A stretch of DNA of 64,000 nt, taken from the NCBI GenBank assembly GCA_025201345.1, contig JAIXMG010000025.1, positions 248,001 through 312,000 on the forward strand, in the 5' to 3' direction. This document shows positions 58,313-64,000 of this stretch, one piece after another. Made by a program: the position numbers and the translations under genes. The stretch comes from Thamnidium elegans. Lineage: Eukaryota; Mucoromycota; Mucoromycetes; Mucorales; Mucoraceae. Below the pieces are notes generated by a model. The model ran no database searches, was not told the DNA's origin, and worked only from the letters and a program-made list of their open reading frames with translations. Every line of letters begins with the position of its first letter. The first letter of the stretch is position 1.

Positions 58313-61300
58313 ATGATATCGAATCAAAAGAAAAATTGCTTTTGGTTGGTATCTTGCTTAATTGCAGTTCTACCATTGTTGGTAAACGCAACTCCTGCTT
58401 TTAATACAGGTAATTACAATAAAAAAAAACCCCCTTCAATATAAATAATTCGTATATTAAATTTTTTTTTTTTTAAAAAGTTAATGGATACCAAGTAGAT
58501 GGCTCAGTTTGTCCTTTACCTACTTATAACGCTTACCCTTGTCCTACTCTTTGCGTTCGTGATATTTCACAATGTCCTGATATAGTCCGTCCTACTTGTC
58601 CTGCTGGTCAGACTTATTGTGTTGACGGTAAATGCCATGATTCCTGTCCTTCCGATCTCAAGTCCGAATGTTCTTGCCCTGGTGCTCCCGCATTAGTAGG
58701 AAGTCCTATTTATCCTTGCCTTGATAAAGCTCGTGTTAACGTTGAAAACTTCAATGCTGCTAACAAGGTTGCTCAAACTGATGAAATTTGCTCCAACTAC
58801 CTAGGTGTCTCTAATATCTCTGAATGGACCTCTAATCCTGAATCTATTATGTGGGGAGCATGTCCTACACCTGATTACGGACCACTCAACTATCATGAGC
58901 CTGTCTTTATTGCACTCTATGTCTTTTATGGTTCTTGTGTATTTTTCCTCGGTACTTGGATGGCTTACAAGGCCCTCAGAGAAAAGGTTATCAAGGCTCG
59001 TTTCCATCATGTCAGTGAATTAAAGCGTGATGATTATAATGATGAAAAGAAGGTAATCGATGGTAAAAGCTCTAGTGTCGGCGGATCTAGTGATACTTCA
59101 GTCAATACGGATGAACAAGATGATATGGTAATTAAGGCTTACAAGCGTGATTACTACGGTTCTCTTGTCTATATTATCTATATGTTGCAAACTGTTGGTA
59201 TGATTGCTTATATGATTTTAATGACTTACGATTATTACCAAGATTATTTGTACTTCCGTGGTTTCGCTGTTGTTCAAGGTAGTACTTTCATTGCTATGTG
59301 GTATATCCTCTTTATCTGGTTTGCTGTCCTTACCGTCTTCAAGAACCGTATTTCCAACTTTTTCCGTATTCAATGTACTTATGCTGAAGGTCAATATGTA
59401 CAAATTGAACGCATGGAACCCGATATTATCTTCCAAGAAGACGATGATAAGCTTATGGCTTTTGTTCGTAATCTTGAAAATAGAGTCAAGAGTATGTTCA
59501 AACTTGATATTGTTGTTAACACTTCTGCTTTGCAAAAGACTGGCAATGGTACCAAGTATTTCATTTACCAATGTACTCGTTATGTCTATCACCCTGAAAC
59601 TCAACTCTTCAAGCCTCACAGCTTCGAACTTGGCCAAACCCACAGTGAACTTGCTGAATTGACCTCTGGTTTAACCACCGAAGAAGCTTTAGAACGTGAA
59701 GAATTAATTGGTCCCAACTTTATTGAGGTCTATGTTCCTAGTATTCCTATGGCCATTCTTCGTGAATTCGCTTCCTTTTTCTATATCTATCAATTCACTG
59801 CACTTTGGTTGTTCTACTACTTTGCTTACTGGCAAGTAGGTATTGCTGATACCGCTGTTATCCTTATCTCAGCTGTTGTCAAGGTTTACGTCCGTCTCAA
59901 GTCCGAAATTCGTATCAAGAAAATGGCTGAATTTACCGACAATATTAATATTCTTCGTGATGGTAAATGGATCGAGGCTTCTACTTCTGCTTTAGTTCCC
60001 GGAGATGTATTTGAAGTTGTTGAAGGAAAGACCGCCCCTTGTGATGCTGTTGTCTTGACCGGTAATATTGTTGCTGATGAAAGTTCTCTTACTGGTGAAC
60101 CTTTGCCTATTCGTAAGTTCCCTATTCGTAAGAGTGATCCTATTGCTTATGAAAGTATGGGAGCTGGTAAGATCTCTACTATCTTTGCTGGTACTATCAT
60201 CTCTCAAGCTCAACGTACTGAACACGACACTCCTGTTACTGCTTTGGTTATGAATACCGGTACTGCTACTGATAAGGGTGAATTGGTTAAAAAGATTTTA
60301 TTCCCTACTCGTGTCTCCTTCATTTTCGACGAACAAATCAAAATCGTTATCTTGATTTTACTTACTTGTGGTTTGGTTTGTCTCGCTTTAGCTATCTGGC
60401 TTTATACCAGTGGTACTAGTGCTTGGTTCTATGCTATGTTCGCTATCTGTCAATTGGTTTCACCTTTACTTCCCGCTGCTCTTGTGGTTGGTCAATCTGT
60501 TGCCGCCGGTCGCTTGCGTAAGATGAATATCTTCTGTGTTGATCTTCCTCGTATTTTAATGGCAGGCAAAGGTAATTTGATTGGATATTCTTTTTTTTTT
60601 TCTAATTACAGTTTCACTAATTTTTTTTTTCTAATTTTCTAGTTCAACTTTTCTGTTTCGATAAGACTGGTACTTTAACTAAAGAGGGTCTTGAATTTTA
60701 TGGTGCTAAACCTATTGCTAAAATTGATGAAATTGTTGAACAAAGAGCTAGTGGCACTGAGCCTCAATTCGACAAGCACATTGAAGCTATTGAGGAAATC
60801 CCCAGATTGATGCAAATTGCTATCGCTACTTGTCACGCTGTTACTATTTTGAATGGCCAGTTTATTGGTAAGTTTTTTTTTTTTTTTTTAGTGTGTTTTT
60901 TTTTCGGAATTATCGGCTAATGTATTATTTTAGGTAATCCTGTTGATATTGAAATGTTCCGTTCTTCCAAGTGGAAGTTAAGTGACGCCCCTGATGACGA
61001 ATCTTATGTTGATACTTTAACACCTCCTATGGAATTACCTGGTCAAATTAATACACCTGTTCATGTCTTAAAGCGTTTCGAATTCGTTCACGCTAGAATG
61101 TCTATGTCTGTCGCTGTTCTTGATACTCATACTAACAAGGTTCATATCTTTGTTAAGGGTGCTTATGAAAAGATTAAGGATTTATGTAACCCCGACTCTT
61201 TACCTGCTGATTACGATACCGCTACTTCTGGTTTAGCTCGTCAAGGTTGTTATGTTCTTGCTCTTGCTCATCGTGAACTCCATCTTGATCAAATTGGTGG

Positions 61301-62823
61301 TATTGAAGGTTTCAATAACTGGACTCGTGATCAAATGGAAGAAGATATTAGTTTTGCTGGTTTGATTATTTTCAAGAATCAACTTAAGGATGATACTACC
61401 GAAAATATTCTTGAATTGAAGCGTGGTGCTACTCGTACTATTATGATTACCGGTGATACTGCTTTGACTGGTGTTTATGTTGGTCGTCAATGTGGTATGG
61501 TTCAAGAAGGTGCTCGTGTACTTTTAGGTGATATCGATAAAAAGAAGAACCGTATTGTTTGGACTGATGTCGATGAACCTGAAACTTTCCCTGATGTTAA
61601 TGTTGATGAAGCTCTTATGAACCAAGCTCATACTCCTTGTGAGTTGGCTGTCACTGGTAAGGCTTTTGACTGGCTCTGTGAAAATGATATGATGAGAAAG
61701 TACCTTTTGGATACTCGTGTATTCGCTCGTATGACTCCTAACGGTAAGGTTAAGTGTATTCAACTTCATATGGAACGTGGTATTACTGCAATGACTGGTG
61801 ACGGTGGTAACGATTGTGGTGCTCTTCGTGCTGCTCATGTTGGTATTGCCATGTCTGATGCTGAAGCTTCTATTGTTTCTCCTTTCAGTACTAGTAACCG
61901 TAGTGTTCGTTCTTGTGTTGAATTGATTCGTCAAGGTCGTGGTGCTCTTGCCACTTCTCTTACTGGTTACAAGTATCTTATTATGTACGGTCAAGTCATG
62001 ATGATGTTGAAGATCTTTACCTTCTATTTCAGTGTCACTGTTTCTCAAAACGTCTGGATTTTCATTGATGTCTTTATTACTGTATTGTTGACTTGGGCTG
62101 TTTCTCAATCTCAAGCTGCTACTCATCTCGAACCTGAACGTCCTACTGCTCGTTTGTTAGGTCCTCAAACTCTTGCTTCTGGCATGGGTTTAGTTCTTAT
62201 CAATTGGTTATTCTTAATCGGATCTTTCATTTTCCTTTTCCAACAAGGTAATTATTATACTTTTAAATACTTTTTTTTTAAAAAAAAACTTGAAACTAAT
62301 ATTTTTATTTTACTTAGATTGGTACCGTTGTAACGAATTCGATTCTGCTGCTGTTGATATTTCTAAGTGGTGGTTGTTAGCTGATAACTACGAAGCCGAA
62401 GTACTTGCTCTCGTTTGTCTTTTCCAATTTATTAACAATGCTGCTGTATTCAACTATGGTTACAAGTTCCGTCAAGCTTTCTGGAAGAACTACGTCTTGG
62501 TTTTCCTCTGGCTCTTGTATCTTGCTGTTGTCTCTTCTTGGTTATTAGCTGACCCCAACAGGTTTGGTTGTATGATGCGTTTCCAATGTGGTACTAAGGA
62601 AGTTTTGGAACAAATTGGTTATACTAATCCTCCTGACGTTGAACCTTACAATACACCTCTTGGTCACAACGTAATGCCTATGGATTTCCGTTGGAAGTTA
62701 TGGGGCTTATGTATCGGTAACTGTTTAGCTGCCCTTGCTTACGAGAAGTTTGTTGTACTCGGTCCTATCCACGCCTACTTGGCTAAAAAGTACCCCGTCA
62801 AGAGATTGCAAATTAAGAATTAG
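58313..62823 (+). CDS. P5-type transport ATPase with lumenal Cys-rich N-terminal domain
   Basis: Five exons. A signal-anchor (NCFWLVSCLIAVLPLLVNA) is followed by a Cys-rich domain of about 100 residues (58490-58700, with pairs such as CPAGQTYCVDGKCHDSCPSD), then membrane helices and the P-type core: TGEP in the actuator domain (SSLTGEPLPIRK, around 60080), a phosphorylation site CFDKTGTLTKEG (around 60655-60690), KGAYEK nucleotide-site segment (around 61160), ITGDTALTG, and the hinge MTGDGGNDCGALRAAHVGIA (around 61790). The GGNDCGALR form is specific to P5 ATPases (ATP13A/Spf1/Ypk9 group). In helix M4 the family PPxLP reads SPLLPAAL. P5B members export polyamines from lysosome/vacuole; P5A members remove mislocalised helices at the ER; the substrate here cannot be told. 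Stop TAG at 62821. Confidence 0.87.
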
Positions 62824-63266
62824 ATTTAATTCTTAAAAAAAAAATCTTTTACACATGTAAATACGTACATAACCATTCCTATCTTATAATTTATATATAC
62901 TTCGTTTATATCCTCTTTTTTTTTTATAATTTCTGTTCTCAATAATTAATAAATTGTTTTTATTACAATAATCATTTCTTTGTGCCATTATTTTTTTATA
63001 GTGATTTTAGTAGAAATAACAATGACGATCCGAAAGGGTACGTCTATAAGACACATTAAGTCATTTATACCTGGCAATTACGCCATTTTATAGAAAACCT
63101 TATTATAAACTAGTCTATTGTGGAAAATGATTCATCTTTAAATATATGTACAATGACAATTACTTTCCAACATCGATACCACTGTATATATTACTGCATT
63201 CATAACACTTGTAATAGACAGACTAAAAAAAAGAATAGTTTAAATTTACATATTTATGTATAATGT
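62824..63266. other. 3' region of the P5 ATPase and spacer
   Basis: No gene seen. AATAAT/AATAAA-like polyadenylation signals occur at about 62940-62955. Confidence 0.4.
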
Positions 63267-63488
63267 TCATAGAAAGTAAGTTACTATTAGAGAGTCAGGG
63301 CTTTTGTCGGAATCTTTATATGCTCCACATCCTACGAATGTCCTTGTCCCTTTACATAAAGTACAGAAAAGATCAACCTTATTCGTAAAACCGTGCTCCA
63401 GTGCTTCTTCTTGATATTTGTCTATAGACGATCTTTTTGTATGCTGGTTAAGCTTACCAGGATATAAACAAAACTCGGCAAGTCTCAT
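63267..63488 (-). CDS. Hypothetical small protein or gene fragment with Cys-rich centre
   Basis: ATG is the complement of 63486-63488 (MRLAEFCLYPGKLNQHTKRS); 73 codons to a stop at 63267. It contains FCTLCKGTRTFVGCG, a possible partial zinc site, but the family is not recognised. No introns or neighbouring exons could be joined. It may be a real short gene or the end of a decayed one. Confidence 0.35.
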   Translation of the reverse strand: MRLAEFCLYPGKLNQHTKRSSIDKYQEEALEHGFTNKVDLFCTLCKGTRTFVGCGAYKDSDKSPDSLIVTYFL

Positions 63489-64000
63489 TATGGTTTGAAA
63501 AATTAAAAAATATAGTAAAGAAGAAAATAATATCACAGTCGTTTATATATTGAAAATATTAACATTATTACGGACAAAAAGGCGACATACCCACATTGTT
63601 TTTGCTTTATACAGAACATAGTTAGGGCGCACGAATAGTGAAAGAGCCACAGTCTAGATCTTGTTACTTTTATTTATTAGATATTCTGTAGTAAGACTGC
63701 CATTGTATTTTTGCTTCATTATAATGGAACAAAGTGATTTATTGACTGTCTATAATGGAAATCGTGGAGTTTTTTTTTCTTCTGAAGTAAGTTCTTTGAA
63801 TAGTGGAGAAATCTAAAAAGCTCTAGCAATGGAAACTTCGCTTTGTTCTACGGTCAGGTATGTGAACTTTGTACCGCTCATAATTGTATATACACTGGGA
63901 ATAATATCATTTTTGATATTAAGAGCATAATTGCGGCCACAATTGTTGCTTACATGTAAGGGTTTATTCTTTCAAATTCAGTGACAAGATAATTCGATTT
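63489..64000. other. Right end of the window
   Basis: No recognisable feature in the last 500 bp. Confidence 0.4.

Noticed and set aside
61524..62126. 200-codon antisense ORF opposite the P5 ATPase
   Set aside because: It is a by-product of codon bias in the ATPase gene and contains Thr/Ser/Asn low complexity without family features.

Overview
This is nuclear DNA of a filamentous fungus, most likely an early-diverging Mucoromycota (Mucorales-type) species. The sequence is AT-rich. Genes are split by many short introns (about 45-140 nt) with GT-AG ends, and introns and intergenic spacers carry long A or T runs. The recognisable proteins (a MYSM1-type SWIRM/MPN deubiquitinase, RPEL protein, DHX34-type helicase, HUT1, CapZ-alpha) are ordinary eukaryotic housekeeping genes. 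The dead families (Tc1/mariner, PIF/Harbinger, Fanzor-like, mucoralean expanded unknown families) fit the same group. No operons, CRISPR arrays, rRNA or tRNA genes were seen.

Layout. 0-8 kb: a DHX34-type RNA helicase (+, 5' end beyond the window) converging on a multi-exon kelch-repeat membrane protein (-). 8-16 kb: gene-poor accessory DNA with part of a TIR element, a decayed unknown gene, a long-TIR foldback element, a palindromic hairpin, and a truncated duplicate of the kelch gene. 16-26 kb: a compact housekeeping block with MYSM1-like histone deubiquitinase (+), GDP-fucose-type nucleotide-sugar transporter (-), three-RPEL actin-binding protein (+), ALDH7A1-type aldehyde dehydrogenase (+) and galactokinase (-). 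26.5-27.7 kb: a decayed Tc1/mariner transposase joined to what I read as a decayed Fanzor (eukaryotic TnpB-like) gene. 28-29.8 kb: a Yap-type bZIP factor with two in-frame tandem repeats. 31.7-35.5 kb: an STK16-type kinase (+), a pepsin-fold protease with altered catalytic triplets (-), and a decayed partial copy of the kinase bracketed by short direct repeats. 35.6-46.5 kb: a seven-helix membrane protein (-), CapZ-alpha (+), an arrestin-like protein (+), HUT1 UDP-sugar transporter (-), and a PP2C phosphatase fused to an N-terminal winged-helix-like domain (-). 47-55.3 kb: a second accessory block with Tc1 relics, a mucoralean PD-(D/E)XK-like gene with one in-frame stop, a 470-bp TIR element with a perfect 8-bp target duplication just upstream of it, a nearly intact PIF/Harbinger transposase with a small convergent gene, and an ENOSF1-type L-fuconate dehydratase pseudogene abutting a Tc1 relic. 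55-58 kb: gene-poor DNA with tandem repeats. 58.3-62.8 kb: a large P5-type transport ATPase (+).

Functionally the live genes are unlinked housekeeping functions: RNA quality control, chromatin deubiquitination, actin capping and binding, ER/Golgi sugar-nucleotide transport, galactose entry and lysine/aldehyde catabolism, Golgi-associated kinase signalling, and P5 transport. The most interesting material is in the accessory blocks: the Fanzor-like relic next to a mariner relic, the intact-ended 8-bp-TSD element placed in the probable promoter of a nuclease-like gene, and two separate cases of a gene with a nearby decayed copy. All calls are read by eye from the sequence, without database searches.
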